Part shown: positions 50,346 through 58,316 of the stretch, piece by piece
Layout: each line of letters begins with the position of its first letter
How positions within the stretch are numbered: the first letter of the stretch is position 1
Assembly (NCBI RefSeq): GCF_029963765.1
Contig: NZ_JALBYU010000025.1
Coordinates: forward strand, 19,330-83,329
DNA from: Pseudomonas sp. UYIF39
GTDB lineage: Bacteria; Pseudomonadota; Gammaproteobacteria; Pseudomonadales; Pseudomonadaceae
Reading direction: 5' to 3'
DNA: 64,000 nt
The notes under the pieces: generated by a model
The model's input: the letters and a program-made list of their open reading frames with translations, nothing else
Told to the model about the DNA's origin: nothing
Databases searched by the model: none
Translations under genes and position numbers: made by a program

Positions 50346-51968
50346 ATGCTGCAAAAATCCCTGAGAGCACAAATCCTCGCCCTGCTGAGTGGCAGTCTGT
50401 TCGCGATGCTGTTGATCGCCCTGGCCTGCTTTCATTTTCTGTCCAACGGTGTTCAGAACTACGCGAGTCTGATCGAAGGGCCGCTGCACACCTCGCAATT
50501 GATCGATGAAGCCAACCTGCAATTCAAGGTTCAGGTTCAGGAGTGGAAAAACGTCCTGCTGCGCGGCAAGCAGCCGGCGGATTTGGACAAATACTGGAAG
50601 CAATTCGAAGACCGTCAGCGCGATGTGCAGGGCATCCTCGGTGAACTGGCCGGGCAGAAGGGTATCGAGCCGTCACTCAAGACTCGCATCGAACGCCTGC
50701 GGGACGAACATCGTCTGTTGGGTGCGGCTTATCAGAAGGGCCGTGACGCCTACGTGGCGGCAGGTGCCGACCCAACGGCTGGCGACACGGCAGTCAAAGG
50801 TGTGGACCGCGCAACCAGCGATCAGATGAGCGAGTTGGTCAGCGAATTGCGCAAGCAGGGTGCCGAGCAATCAAAGCTGATCAGCGCCGACGCCGACCGC
50901 ACCGTGTTGCTGGGGATCATAGTGATGCTCGCCTCGGGTCTGTTGATCGGGCTGCTGAGCCTGTGGCTGGTTAACCGCAACCTGGTCGAACCGATTCGCA
51001 AACTGATCGAGTACGTGGCGCAACTCAGCCAGGGTCGTTTCGCCGAACGCGTGGCCAGCACCCGTCAGGACGAGTTGGGCAAACTGGCGATGGCCGCCAA
51101 CACCCTGCGCGATTTCCTCGCCGAAACCTTCAACCGTTTGCAGCGCAGCGCCCAGGATCTGGACAGCGCCAGCGGCGAGCTGAATTCCATCGCCAGCCTT
51201 ATGGCCAGCGGCACTAACGAGCAGTTCAACCGCACCGATCAGGTGGCCACGGCGATGAACGAAATGTCCGCCACCGCGCAAGAAGTCGCACGTCACGCAG
51301 CCGATGCGGCACGTGCCGCCGACGATGCCGACCAGTCCGCCCAGCAGGGCGAAAAGGTCATGCAGGGCACCATCCACACCATCACCCAAATGCGCGGTGA
51401 AATTGCCAATACCGCCACGGTCATCCGTCGTCTGGAAACCGACAGCGGGCGCATCGGCAAGGTGCTGGAAGTGATTCGCGGCATCGCCGAACAAACCAAC
51501 CTGCTGGCGCTCAACGCCGCCATTGAAGCGGCCCGTGCCGGTGAAGCCGGGCGTGGTTTTGCGGTGGTGGCCGATGAAGTCCGCAGCCTGGCCCAGCGCA
51601 CGGCGGCGTCGATCATCGAGATCAACCAGATCATTCAAACGGTGCAAACCGGCGCGGTGGACGCCGCTCAGGCGATTGAAAGCGGTCAGTCGCGCAGTGA
51701 GGAAAGTGTCGAGCAAGTGACTCAGGCCGGCGCCATGCTGGAGCGCATCACCCTTGCCGTGGAAGCCATCCGCGACATGAACCGTCAGATCGCCACCGCC
51801 GCGGAAGAGCAGACGTCGGTGGCCGAAGACATCTCGCGCAACCTCACCGAAATCACCAGCATCGCCAGCACCAATCTGGACAACGTGCAGCGCACCGAAG
51901 CGGCCAGTCACAACCTGCACGGGTTGTCGGGGCAGTTGAATGAAGTGACGGCGCGTTTAAGCGCGTAA
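50346..51968 (+). CDS. Methyl-accepting chemotaxis protein
   Basis: A 540-residue transmembrane chemoreceptor. TM1 is near residues 10-30 (ALLSGSLFAMLLIALACFHF), followed by a periplasmic helical sensor of about 160 residues. TM2 is near residues 190-213 (VLLGIIVMLASGLLIGLLSL), then HAMP, then the signalling domain with hairpin tip IRGIAEQTNLLALNAAIEAA near residue 380. Adaptation glutamine/glutamate sites are likely in the flanking helices. The ligand is unknown; no PAS or Cache domain is seen, so the sensor is probably a four-helix type. Confidence 0.93.
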   Translation: MLQKSLRAQILALLSGSLFAMLLIALACFHFLSNGVQNYASLIEGPLHTSQLIDEANLQFKVQVQEWKNVLLRGKQPADLDKYWKQFEDRQRDVQGILGELAGQKGIEPSLKTRIERLRDEHRLLGAAYQKGRDAYVAAGADPTAGDTAVKGVDRATSDQMSELVSELRKQGAEQSKLISADADRTVLLGIIVMLASGLLIGLLSLWLVNRNLVEPIRKLIEYVAQLSQGRFAERVASTRQDELGKLAMAANTLRDFLAETFNRLQRSAQDLDSASGELNSIASLMASGTNEQFNRTDQVATAMNEMSATAQEVARHAADAARAADDADQSAQQGEKVMQGTIHTITQMRGEIANTATVIRRLETDSGRIGKVLEVIRGIAEQTNLLALNAAIEAARAGEAGRGFAVVADEVRSLAQRTAASIIEINQIIQTVQTGAVDAAQAIESGQSRSEESVEQVTQAGAMLERITLAVEAIRDMNRQIATAAEEQTSVAEDISRNLTEITSIASTNLDNVQRTEAASHNLHGLSGQLNEVTARLSA

Positions 51969-52078
51969 CGCAATGACCCTGTACCGGTTTGCTTACCGAG
52001 TCGGTACACAGTCGATCTCAAGTCCGCAGTGTCGATGTCGATGACCACGGTAATCCCAAATCCCAATGGAAAACCGCC

Positions 52079-52516
52079 ATGGTCAGCATCACTTCCGTTT
52101 CGATCACGCCGACGGCCTCGACTGCTTCGAACAAGACTGCCGTCAGCGACAGCACCGAAGACACCTCAGTCACGGCAAGTGCCGAGGCGTCCAGCGACAC
52201 CACCAAGGTATCCGCCGGCGGCGCCCCCGCGGCGAGCGACAGCAGTTCCAGCAGCAGCGAAGAGTCCGATACGGTGAAAGAGCTGCGCAAGCAGATCGCC
52301 GAGCTGCAAAAGCAATTGCAGGAACAACAGCAGCAACTGCAAGCGGCCCAGGCCAGGCAGGAAAGCGCCGAAGCCAAAGCGGCGGATGTCGCGGCGGCTC
52401 AGTCGCAGATCGCGACGACTTCGGGCTCGTTGCAGACGGCAACGGCGGCGTTGTTGCAGGCGTTGCAGGATGAAGGTGGCAGTACTTCCGGTTCTTTGGT
52501 CAGTACGACTGCTTAA
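52079..52516 (+). CDS. Low-complexity coiled-coil protein, unknown function
   Basis: A 145-residue protein with a Ser/Thr/Ala-rich N-terminal half (SVSITPTASTASNKTAVSDS; SDSSSSSSEESD), then a glutamine-rich coiled coil (RKQIAELQKQLQEQQQQLQA at about residues 70-100), then a Ser/Ala-rich tail. No signal peptide. The start ATG at 52079 has TGGA upstream. Similar short proteins in pseudomonads are described only as hypothetical. It may be secreted or surface-linked, but nothing in the sequence proves it. Confidence 0.7.
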   Translation: MVSITSVSITPTASTASNKTAVSDSTEDTSVTASAEASSDTTKVSAGGAPAASDSSSSSSEESDTVKELRKQIAELQKQLQEQQQQLQAAQARQESAEAKAADVAAAQSQIATTSGSLQTATAALLQALQDEGGSTSGSLVSTTA

Positions 52517-52574
52517 GTCGGTGTTGGAAGGCATGTCCTTCCTGACTTGATTGTCTGAATCGGACATGCAAAAA

Positions 52575-52605
52575 AGCCGCACGATCCGAAGATCGCGCGG
52601 CTTGT
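52575..52605. terminator. Bidirectional terminator between convergent genes
   Basis: AGCCGCACGATC and GATCGCGCGGCT form a 12-base stem with one mismatch, closed by CGAA. A-run before and T-rich after, serving both the coiled-coil gene and the PepSY gene. Confidence 0.8.
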
Positions 52606-52615
52606 TGTTTGTGCT

Positions 52616-52921
52616 TCAGGTGTCTTGCTTGTTGCTCAGTACTTTGCCGGTGGTGGCATCGAAGTCCACGTCAAATTCTTTGCCGTCAACGGTTTTCAGT
52701 TCCACTTCGTACTCATAGTTATTGAAGTGGTTGTCCAAGTCTGTGTCGGTGATCGTCGCACCCGGGTGCAATTTCAATGCAGCCTGGTTCATTTCTTCCA
52801 GTGGCTTGATCTTGCCGCTTTTGACCAGCTCAGGGATCTGGTCGACGCGAACATCAGCTTGGGCCAAGCCAGCGGTGAGAGTCAGGGCAGCGGCAGTGAA
52901 CAGGGCAGTCAGGGTTTTCAT
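52616..52921 (-). CDS. Periplasmic PepSY domain protein
   Basis: A 101-residue exported protein. The signal peptide covers residues 1-22 (MKTLTALFTAAALTLTAGLA, cut at AQA). The mature part has the PepSY pattern: IPELVKSGKIKPLEEMNQAA, then YEYEVELKTVDGKEFDVDFD ending TGKVLSNKQDT. PepSY domains act as inhibitors or redox/peptidase accessory modules; here there is no kinase or reductase partner next to it. The ATG at 52921 follows AAGGAAAG. In P. aeruginosa similar small PepSY proteins lie near two-component systems. Confidence 0.88.
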   Translation of the reverse strand: MKTLTALFTAAALTLTAGLAQADVRVDQIPELVKSGKIKPLEEMNQAALKLHPGATITDTDLDNHFNNYEYEVELKTVDGKEFDVDFDATTGKVLSNKQDT

Positions 52922-53002
52922 GAAGTTCTTTCCTTGGGCGATTCGTTTAAGTGGGATCAAGTTAACCGGTGCAACTTAATCCACCCTTAATTCCCACGTT
53001 CA

Positions 53003-54130
53003 TCAATAACCGTTGTTCTGCAGCAATTGCGCAACGCTCGCAGCGGCCGGACGCTTATAGAACTTCAGCAGTTCGCTGGCGCGGTTGGTGAAGATGCCGT
53101 CGACGCCGGCGTCCATGACTTTCTGGTAATCCACGGCATCGTCGATGGTGTAAACGTGCACCAGCAAGCCCTGATCGTGGGTGTACTGGTTCATCCAGGG
53201 TTGCACCAGGTCCGAGTAACTCTGATCACCACCTTTGGTCAGCGCGGCAGAAGGGCCGGTGCCGATCGCGCCCTGGGCTTTGGCGTACTCGACCCATTGC
53301 TGAAATTCGGCTTTGTCCTTCGGTTGCTGTTTGGCGTAGTAAGTGGCTTTGTCCTTGTTGCCGGACTCGGCAAACGTCACCTTGGATTTCGGCTCGATAC
53401 TGCCTTCACCGACCCACAGCAGGAGGATTTTCGGCACTTTCGGCATTTCCTTCTCGAGCAGTTCGAGGCTGCTCCTCTCGAAGGTTTGCAGCACGACTTT
53501 ACCTTTGCCCTGGCCAACCGCCAGATCGCTCTTCGCCAATTTCGAACCCGCCGGGCTCAACCAACCGCGGTCCTGGAGTTTTTCCTTGAGGTCGCGCTCG
53601 ATCCCGGGAAACTGCTTCGGTTCTTTGGTTTCGATGTACAGGCCAGGCTTGTGCAGCGGATTGCCCTGGGCGATATCGATGATTTCGTCCAGCGTCAGAA
53701 TTTTCAGACCGACGTACGCAGGACGTGCGCGATCCGGGTAGGCGGTGTTGAACCAGCTGCCGGCATCGAGGGTTTTCAGCTCGGCGAGGGTGAACTCGTT
53801 GGCCGGGCGGTCCTTGCGTTCAGGGAATTTGCTGGCGACGTCGGTGGTGCGTTGCAGGTTGTTGTCGTGCAGAGCAAAGAGCACGCCATCCTTGCTGCGT
53901 TGCAGGTCCATTTCCAGGTAATCGACCCCCAGATCGCGGGCCAGTTTGTAGGCGGCGGCGGTGGATTCCGGTGCATCGAACGACGCGCCACGGTGGGCGA
54001 TCACGGCCGGATGCGGAATGCCCATGCGGGTGGCCAGTGCGGTGGGGCTTGGCTCGCTGGCGGCCTGTGCCTGGCCGAGGCCCAGCATAAGACTCAGCAA
54101 CAGGGCGCTCTTGGTGAAGGTAACAGGCAT
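53003..54130 (-). CDS. glpQ: Periplasmic glycerophosphodiester phosphodiesterase
   Basis: A 375-residue exported enzyme that cleaves glycerophosphodiesters to glycerol 3-phosphate and alcohol. Signal peptide: MPVTFTKSALLLSLMLGLGQ, cut at AQA. The TIM-barrel catalytic motifs are VIAHRGASFDAPESTAAAYK near residue 45 (general acid/base His) and YLEMDLQRSKDGVLFALHDN near residue 72 (metal-binding Glu/Asp and second His). The C-terminal DAVDYQKVMDAGVDGIFTNR is typical. A longer frame to 54175 exists, but the ATG at 54130 starts the signal peptide. Confidence 0.94.
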   Translation of the reverse strand: MPVTFTKSALLLSLMLGLGQAQAASEPSPTALATRMGIPHPAVIAHRGASFDAPESTAAAYKLARDLGVDYLEMDLQRSKDGVLFALHDNNLQRTTDVASKFPERKDRPANEFTLAELKTLDAGSWFNTAYPDRARPAYVGLKILTLDEIIDIAQGNPLHKPGLYIETKEPKQFPGIERDLKEKLQDRGWLSPAGSKLAKSDLAVGQGKGKVVLQTFERSSLELLEKEMPKVPKILLLWVGEGSIEPKSKVTFAESGNKDKATYYAKQQPKDKAEFQQWVEYAKAQGAIGTGPSAALTKGGDQSYSDLVQPWMNQYTHDQGLLVHVYTIDDAVDYQKVMDAGVDGIFTNRASELLKFYKRPAAASVAQLLQNNGY

Positions 54131-54364
54131 GGTCGAGGTCCTTTCGCAGATTTTCAAAGACGTATCTTTTAACAACTGAGCGCCGCTTGCGCTATCGTCA
54201 GACCGACATAAACGTGTTTAAAGCAGATTTTTTCAGCGCTTTTGTGCGCTTCTTTGCAGTACTCTTGGCCCCGGCAGTTACCCCGGCAGAGGGAACGCCC
54301 ATCCGCTTGCCCTGCGTGTAAACCATCGATCACCGGTCCTTCGCGACCTTCTGTGAGGTTTATC

Positions 54365-54691
54365 ATGCGCATCACTTCCGAGCTCATCTGCCAGGCCGCC
54401 GACCAACTCAAAGGCTTCGTCGGCCTCAATCGCAAGACCGGCCAGTACATTGTTCGTTTCAGCGAAGACTCTTTCGGCATGGACGTGGCTGACGACGGCA
54501 TTATTCCCACCAGCGAATTCGTCTGGGCCCCAGGTTCCGCGCAGGCCATGACGCTCAAGCGTGAGTTGATTCAGTTGTTGCTGGATCAGAACATCGATGA
54601 CCGGATCAACATCACCGAGCCGTTGCGGGTGTATATGAATCGGCGGGACGTGCCGCAGATTTTTGCGGTTCGCAGTCTCGTGCAGAGCTGA
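54365..54691 (+). CDS. DUF2025 family protein
   Basis: A 108-residue soluble protein. It begins MRITSELICQAADQLKGFVG and contains RKTGQYIVRFSEDSFGMDVA and PTSEFVWAPG, a pattern I associate with DUF2025, known almost only from Pseudomonas (a structural genomics target, function unknown). The ATG follows TGTGAGGTTTATC. No operon partners. Confidence 0.75.
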   Translation: MRITSELICQAADQLKGFVGLNRKTGQYIVRFSEDSFGMDVADDGIIPTSEFVWAPGSAQAMTLKRELIQLLLDQNIDDRINITEPLRVYMNRRDVPQIFAVRSLVQS

Positions 54692-54714
54692 GTTTTGCGG
54701 TGACTGTGCGGGCT

Positions 54715-54795
54715 CTATCGCGAGCAAGCTCGCTCCCACATGGATTATGTGTCGATCACAAGACCCATGTGGGAGCGAGCTTGCTCGCGATAGCG
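54715..54795. repeat. REP doublet
   Basis: Arms CTATCGCGAGCAAGCTCGCT and complement 25-30 bases apart, main REP family, between the convergent DUF2025 and ABM genes. Confidence 0.92.
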
Positions 54796-54817
54796 GCCTT
54801 AAGAGCACCACAAGCAC

Positions 54818-55141
54818 TCACTGCTCGAACGCATACGCCCGCTCAACCTTGCACACCCGCGTATGACAAGACGAATACCAGGTCGACCGCCCGCGCTCGC
54901 GAATTTCACTGTGCTCGGGATGATGTTTCCACGCCAGGATCGCCGCTTCGCTGGCCCAGTAGGACACCGTAATCCCGAGCCCGTTTTCACCCCGAGCCGA
55001 TTCCACACCCATGAAACCGGGTTGCTCACGGGCCAGTTCGACCATGCGCGTGGCGGCCTGCTCGTAACCGTGATCACCGTCGGTGCGCAGGGAGGTGAAA
55101 ATCACTGAGTAGTAAGGCGCTGGCGGCGTCTGGGCGATCAT
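54818..55141 (-). CDS. Antibiotic biosynthesis monooxygenase (ABM) domain protein
   Basis: A 107-residue ferredoxin-like dimeric protein. YYSVIFTSLRTDGDHGYEQA near residue 10, AREQPGFMGVESARGENGLG near residue 38 and ITVSYWASEAAILAWKHHPE near residue 57 match the ABM family, cofactor-free oxygenases or haem-degrading relatives, many of unknown reaction. Its ATG overlaps the stop of the amidotransferase-like gene, so the two are made together. Confidence 0.88.
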   Translation of the reverse strand: MIAQTPPAPYYSVIFTSLRTDGDHGYEQAATRMVELAREQPGFMGVESARGENGLGITVSYWASEAAILAWKHHPEHSEIRERGRSTWYSSCHTRVCKVERAYAFEQ

Positions 55142-55851
55142 GACTTGTGCCTCTTGCAGGCGGCGATCAACGCACGGACCAGCGGCGGGAGCTTGCCCTT
55201 GAGTGCTGCGCGTTCAGGTTGGAACAGCGTCGCGACGAAGAACGGATGCCCGCGCAATTCCACCGCCCGCAAGTCGCCCGAAGCATCGTGTCCAACGGCG
55301 CACAGCTGTTGGGTCAATAACTCACGTTCGAACGCTGGATTAACGCCGTAGCGGCAGCGATAGCCTTCGACAATCTCAGCGCTTTCGTACGCCTGGGCGA
55401 TCAACGAGCCTTCAACCAGATGAATGCTGTCGACGGCCTCCACCAGCGAACAGGTCAGTGGCGTGAGCAGCGCTCGCGTCGCATCCGGCGATGTTTCACC
55501 GTGTTCGGCATCGTCCCAGCCCAGAACATTTCGGGCGTATTCGAGTACGGCGTGTTGAAAACCGCCGCAGGTACCAAGGAACGGTCGCTGCTGTTGACGG
55601 GCAAAACGAATCGCCCGCAACGCACCGTCCCTATCGCGGTAAGGGCTGGCGGGCACGCACCAGAAACCGTCGAAATCAGCCAATGGCGCATCGGTGCTGA
55701 TGCGGTCGGTGGCCAACCATTGGAACTGCACGTCTGTGTTCGCATGTTCAGCGGCCATGCCGAGGGCGAGGGCGATGGGGATGGCTTGGTGAGCAGTGAC
55801 GTGCGGATCGTAATCGCCGATCAGGGCGATGCGGATTGGGCGGGTTTCCAT
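55138..55851 (-). CDS. Class I glutamine amidotransferase-like protein (CTP synthase C-terminal-related)
   Basis: A 237-residue cytosolic protein. RIALIGDYDPHVTAHQAIPI at the start, the nucleophile-elbow-like PFLGTCGGFQHAVLEYARN near residue 90 with Cys, and the end HPFFVATLFQPERAALKGKL near residue 210 align with the amidotransferase half of CTP synthase. At the triad end CTP synthase has FHPE, while here it reads FQPE: the catalytic His is Gln. No synthetase domain follows. It may therefore not hydrolyse glutamine normally, or may use another residue. It forms an operon with an ABM protein and is divergent from a LysR gene 93 bases away. Confidence 0.85.
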   Translation of the reverse strand: METRPIRIALIGDYDPHVTAHQAIPIALALGMAAEHANTDVQFQWLATDRISTDAPLADFDGFWCVPASPYRDRDGALRAIRFARQQQRPFLGTCGGFQHAVLEYARNVLGWDDAEHGETSPDATRALLTPLTCSLVEAVDSIHLVEGSLIAQAYESAEIVEGYRCRYGVNPAFERELLTQQLCAVGHDASGDLRAVELRGHPFFVATLFQPERAALKGKLPPLVRALIAACKRHKS

Positions 55852-55944
55852 GAGTGCGCTCCACGCTTGTTGATTCCTGGCACCCACTATAGATTGGCGT
55901 TCACGCACTCAATATTGGCGTTATCCCAATTGATCAATGCACCG

Positions 55945-56808
55945 ATGCACTATCGACTGGATTACCCCGACCTGTCCCTGATCCTCGCGCTGGTGCGCGG
56001 CGGCTCTCTGGTCCGGGCGTCGGCGCTGTTGAAGGTCGACGTCTCGACCGTATTTCGCGCCGTGCGCCGACTGGAAGCTGCGCTGGGCCAGCAACTGTTC
56101 GAAAAAAGCCGCGCCGGCTACTTGCCCACCACCTTGGCGCAAACCCTGGCCGAGCAGGCTGAGCGGGCCGAACAGGCGCTGGAGGCGGCGCGCATTGGCG
56201 TGGAGCAGGGCGGTGAAGTCATCAGCGGCACGGTGCGCCTGACCTGCACCGATTCGGTGTTGCAAGGCTTGCTGCTGCCGGCGTTGGCGAAGTTCATGCC
56301 CGGCTACCCGGCGCTGACCATCGAGTTGAGTACCTCCAACGACTTCGCCAACCTCAGCCGCCGGGATGCGGACATCGCCTTGCGCCTGACCCGCACACCG
56401 CCCGAGCACTTGGTTGGCCGGCGATTGGCTGAGGTGTCGTATCGAGTCTATGCCAGTGAGGCGTATCTGAAATCGGTCGATTCCGAAGACCTGGCCTCGC
56501 TGACCTGGATCGCCCCGGACGACTTCCTCCCCGATCACCCCACTGTCGCGTGGCGCCGTCAGCAGTTGCCCGGCGTCACACCGGGTTATCGCTGCAACAG
56601 CATGTTGTCGGTGACTGAACTGGTACGGGCCGGGCTCGGTGTCGCGGCCTTGCCGGACTTCCTCATCGGTGAGGGGCTGCAACCGTTGAGCGAGCCGTTA
56701 CGCGGTTACGACACAGCGCTCTGGTTGCTGACCCGCCCGGACTGCCGTGCCTTGCGCTCGGTGGTGACGTTATTCGATGAGTTGGGGCGGGCGCTTCGAT
56801 TGCCTTGA
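55945..56808 (+). CDS. LysR family transcriptional regulator
   Basis: A 287-residue regulator. The N-terminal helix-turn-helix is slightly unusual (LVRGGSLVRASALLKVDVST, then VFRAVRRLEAALGQQLFEKS). The effector domain is from about residue 95 (GTVRLTCTDSVLQGLLLPAL). The frame is open to 55420 antisense to the amidotransferase-like gene; the ATG at 55945 (MHYRLDYPDLS) fits family length, with TTG at 55930 as an alternative. Likely controls the divergent amidotransferase-like/ABM operon. Confidence 0.88.
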   Translation: MHYRLDYPDLSLILALVRGGSLVRASALLKVDVSTVFRAVRRLEAALGQQLFEKSRAGYLPTTLAQTLAEQAERAEQALEAARIGVEQGGEVISGTVRLTCTDSVLQGLLLPALAKFMPGYPALTIELSTSNDFANLSRRDADIALRLTRTPPEHLVGRRLAEVSYRVYASEAYLKSVDSEDLASLTWIAPDDFLPDHPTVAWRRQQLPGVTPGYRCNSMLSVTELVRAGLGVAALPDFLIGEGLQPLSEPLRGYDTALWLLTRPDCRALRSVVTLFDELGRALRLP

Positions 56809-56815
56809 CCGAGCG

Positions 56816-57355
56816 CTAAACCTTCGGCGGATCCTTGCGCACGAAATGCTGATGCATTTCCGAGGTCAGGCCTTCGATGCGTTCGGTGAGGGACTTGGTC
56901 ATTTCGGTGAGCCGGGTGTTTTGCTGGAGCAGTTCAAGCAGTTGCGCGGTGTTCTGCGCCGCTTGCGCCTGACGTTCACTGTTGGCGACGGCCAGGGTTT
57001 CGCGGTGCAGCGCATCGGCTTCAGACTGGGCTTTGTCGCGTGCTGCCTGGCGGGTCTGGGCCAACAGGATCAGCGGCGCGGCATAAGCCGCTTGCAGGCT
57101 GAAGGCGAGGTTGAGCAGGATGAACGGGTAGAGATCGAAGTGGGCCACGCCGAACAAATTGAGGCAAATCCATACCACCACGATCAGCGTCTGCGCGCCC
57201 AGAAAGGTCGGCGTGCCGAAGAACCGCGCAAAGGCCTCGGCGCGCAGGGCGAACTTGTCGTTGCCGAAGGTGGGCGCCAGGTGTGCGTGGGGGCGATGAA
57301 AGCGCAGGTGGTCGACCGGGAGGGCGTGTTTTGTGTCAGACGTATTGGTGGTCAT
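56816..57355 (-). CDS. DUF1003 membrane protein
   Basis: A 179-residue inner-membrane protein with two helices (TFLGAQTLIVVVWICLNLFG near residue 55; FILLNLAFSLQAAYAAPLIL near residue 80) followed by a long cytoplasmic coiled coil (residues 100-170). FILLNLxFSxxAAYAAPxILLAQ is the DUF1003 signature. Function unknown. The frame opens at 57424, but the ATG at 57355 is the better start. Confidence 0.88.
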   Translation of the reverse strand: MTTNTSDTKHALPVDHLRFHRPHAHLAPTFGNDKFALRAEAFARFFGTPTFLGAQTLIVVVWICLNLFGVAHFDLYPFILLNLAFSLQAAYAAPLILLAQTRQAARDKAQSEADALHRETLAVANSERQAQAAQNTAQLLELLQQNTRLTEMTKSLTERIEGLTSEMHQHFVRKDPPKV

Positions 57356-57495
57356 GGTGCTCTCTGCTATGGCGCTGGGACTGAGGTTCACTATAGCCCC
57401 AGCGCCAGTTTCATTCTGAAACACATTGCGGAGTTTTTTTCGGCGTTACCGATTACAGCTGAAGCAGCGGACATTGTCATTTATTGCAACTCGAT

Positions 57496-58104
57496 TTAGA
57501 GCTGATAGCAGGCCAGAAACATGTCCAGCGCCGACTCCACCACCGTGGTCTGCCTCTCGGCTGCCAGGCCGGGCAGGCCCATGGAAATCTGTGGCCAGAA
57601 TGCAAAGGATTTGAGCATTCCCTGAATCTGTTGCGCAGCGAATTCGGGGTCGACCGGTTTTAAACGGCCATCGGCCTGAGCGGCGCGGATCCACACGGTC
57701 AGGCCTTCTTCGCGCTCACCCATTCGCGCGACCATATTCTGGGCGCGCTCCGGGGAATGGATGGTGGCGGCGATGGCCACACGAGCCAGGTCGAGAAAAT
57801 TGTCATCGCCCAGCATCTGCAATTTCGCCATCAGCATCTGGCGCATCTGGTCGCGCAGCGGCAGGTCGGGGTGGTAGGGCGTTTCCTGCTCGGCCGTCAC
57901 CCGCGCCCACAATTGATTGAGGATTTCGGCGAACAACTCTTCCTTGCTGGGGAAATGGTTGTACACCGTGCGCTTCGACACACCGGCGGTAGCAGCGATC
58001 TTGTCCATGCTGGTGATGTCGAAACCGTTGGCACGGAATTCGGCAATCGCCGCCTGAATAATGGCTTCGCGTTTTCGGTCGGTGAGTCGCTGTGGAGCTG
58101 TCAT
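57496..58104 (-). CDS. TetR family regulator
   Basis: A 202-residue repressor. The N-terminal helix-turn-helix is at about residues 12-58 (ITSMDKIAATAGVSKRTVYN, then HFPSKEELFAEI), and a C-terminal AefR-like ligand domain follows (VWIRAAQADGRLKPVDPEFA). It is divergent from the metallo-hydrolase gene. Two copies of a palindromic site in the gap (58135-58150 and 58182-58197) make autoregulation and control of the hydrolase likely. Confidence 0.92.
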   Translation of the reverse strand: MTAPQRLTDRKREAIIQAAIAEFRANGFDITSMDKIAATAGVSKRTVYNHFPSKEELFAEILNQLWARVTAEQETPYHPDLPLRDQMRQMLMAKLQMLGDDNFLDLARVAIAATIHSPERAQNMVARMGEREEGLTVWIRAAQADGRLKPVDPEFAAQQIQGMLKSFAFWPQISMGLPGLAAERQTTVVESALDMFLACYQL

Positions 58105-58134
58105 AAGTACGCTTCGGCAGGAAGTGGTGAGAAT

Positions 58135-58150
58135 TACACTCGGCAGTTTA
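58135..58150. promoter_or_regulatory. Probable TetR operator, weaker copy
   Basis: TACACTCGGCAGTTTA matches the perfect-arm site at 58182 in 13 of 16 positions. It lies 31 bases before the tetR start. Confidence 0.6.
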
Positions 58151-58181
58151 CTTGTGATCGGCTTTGATGCAACCTAGAAAC

Positions 58182-58197
58182 TACACTGTGCAGTGTA
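58182..58197. promoter_or_regulatory. Probable TetR operator, strong copy
   Basis: TACACTG-TG-CAGTGTA, perfect 7-base arms. It lies in the 212-base gap between tetR and the hydrolase gene, 119 bases from the hydrolase start. Confidence 0.75.
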
Positions 58198-58316
58198 ATG
58201 TTTTGTTAATCCTGTGCGGTGAAGAATAGAATCTCCGGCTGATGCGTGCGTGCCTTGGCCATTTATCGTCCCAAACGAAATCGCAAATTGTGCGGTTTTC
58301 CTGGAGTCATTCAGTC

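Noticed and set aside
55420..55944. N-terminal extension of the LysR protein starting at 55420
   Set aside because: The extra 175 residues are antisense to the amidotransferase-like gene and show no domain; LysR proteins begin near the chosen ATG.
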